Part shown: positions 18,745-19,100 of the stretch, one piece after another
How positions within the stretch are numbered: the stretch's first letter is position 1
Layout: each line of letters starts with the position of its first letter
NCBI RefSeq assembly: GCF_000003605.2
Contig: NW_003110486.1
Span: forward strand, 131,421 to 150,520
Length of the DNA stretch: 19,100 nt
Reading direction: 5' to 3'
From: Saccoglossus kowalevskii
Lineage: Eukaryota; Hemichordata; Enteropneusta; Harrimaniidae
Made by a program: the position numbers and the translations under genes
Notes under the pieces: generated by a model
Seen by the model: only the letters and a program-made list of their open reading frames with translations
Database searches by the model: none
What the model was told of the DNA's origin: nothing

Positions 18745-18780
18745 TCTCTCTTGGAGGATGTAGTGGCCCTGAAAAGGTTC
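18745..18780 (-). promoter_or_regulatory. Histone-type mRNA 3'-end signal (stem-loop and downstream element)
   Basis: On the minus strand, GAACCTTTTCAGGGCC (18780-18765) resembles the replication-dependent histone mRNA stem-loop: closing pairs CCT/AGG, the loop TTTC, an A-rich 5' flank (AACAAAAT) and AC directly after the stem. Two of six stem pairs are mismatched. After 11 nt comes CAAGAGAGA (18753-18745), close to the U7-binding downstream element CAAGAAAGA. Order and spacing fit the known signal. It starts 17 bp after the transposase stop. It could be a relic of a histone gene, or chance. Confidence 0.5.
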
Positions 18781-18797
18781 ATTTTGTTTAGGTTTCC

Positions 18798-19100
18798 TTA
18801 GTATATAGCGGTCCATATTAAAAATCCGCAATGTTGGAAGAAACCTCTAGAAAGTTCTGGTGTGATCATGTTCAGGGCATCCAGAATAGCGAGTTCAGTG
18901 AACCGATTAGCAAATACGTCATTTCTTTGCAATTCTCGTTTTAGATGCCGAAAACAAAGCTCGCAGGTATTAAATTGTGGGCTATATGGAGGCTGAAACA
19001 AGAGAGTGACTTGTCTGGCATCGAGCATCTCGCGGAGAGCGGGTTCGGTGAAATTACCGTGATGAAAACCACAATTGTCCATCACAACAGTGTCATGAAT
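18798..19100 (-). CDS. IS630/Tc1/mariner-type DDE transposase, C-terminal part
   Basis: The frame is open to the right edge, so the N-terminus and first catalytic Asp lie outside. It ends with TAA at 18798-18800. The visible part has the second Asp in VVMDNCGFHH and the third acidic residue in PPYSPQFNTCE, with 38 residues between them. The order and motifs are those of the DDE endonuclease superfamily used by IS630/Tc1/mariner cut-and-paste elements. The tail FFQHCGFLIW fits a normal C-terminus. No stop or frameshift is seen in about 100 codons, so this copy may be young. The 38-residue spacing differs from the classical 34. A terminal inverted repeat was not identified. The downstream histone-type signal is unusual for a transposon. 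Confidence 0.8.
   Translation of the reverse strand: MHDTVVMDNCGFHHGNFTEPALREMLDARQVTLLFQPPYSPQFNTCELCFRHLKRELQRNDVFANRFTELAILDALNMITPELSRGFFQHCGFLIWTAIY

Overview
The window looks like nuclear DNA of an AT-rich invertebrate animal genome, probably a marine deuterostome; a hemichordate is my best guess, an inference only. Supporting points are a large TRIM2/3-type RING/B-box/filamin/NHL gene with a single coding exon and a 5' UTR splice acceptor, several decayed eukaryotic transposons (LINE, Ty3/gypsy, IS630/Tc1/mariner), short palindromic MITEs and a histone-type 3'-end signal resembling those of sea urchins. There are no bacterial operons, and no tRNA or rRNA was recognised.

Left part (1-6,180). 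A dead CR1/L2/Jockey-like LINE lies on the minus strand (about 275-3000), with recognisable endonuclease, reverse transcriptase and C-terminal tail. It is broken by stops, an 8-bp duplication and a large internal deletion. Two minus-strand stretches with coding character and splice-like edges (3419-3535 and 3604-3961) follow but match no family I know. Then come MITE copy 1 (4123-4254), a perfect 11-bp-stem hairpin, and a plus-strand pseudogene (about 4880-5912) of an uncharacterised multicopy protein family marked by an 'AIDNID' motif.

Middle part (6,185-13,220). A Ty3/gypsy internal region (gag, zinc knuckle, protease, RT, RNase H, integrase) lies on the plus strand in the canonical order. 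It is riddled with frameshifts and stops, lacks the integrase catalytic Glu, and has no LTR pair that I can find. Downstream are MITE copy 2 (10894-11021), a small minus-strand exon-like frame (11300-11434), a ~253-bp tandem duplication (11561-12083) and a gene-poor stretch.

Right part (13,221-19,100). The one intact gene is on the minus strand (13221-15644). It encodes an 807-residue TRIM-NHL protein with an unusual predicted membrane segment between coiled coil and filamin domain, embedded in a partial duplication of the filamin domain start. Beyond it are short repeats, a long AT-rich gap, MITE copy 3 (the most CpG-rich copy), and, at the right edge, the C-terminal part of a DDE transposase on the minus strand. 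Its stop codon lies 17 bp upstream of a stem-loop plus purine-rich element resembling a replication-dependent histone mRNA 3' end. Apart from the TRIM gene, nearly everything recognisable is mobile DNA, so the genes do not form a pathway.
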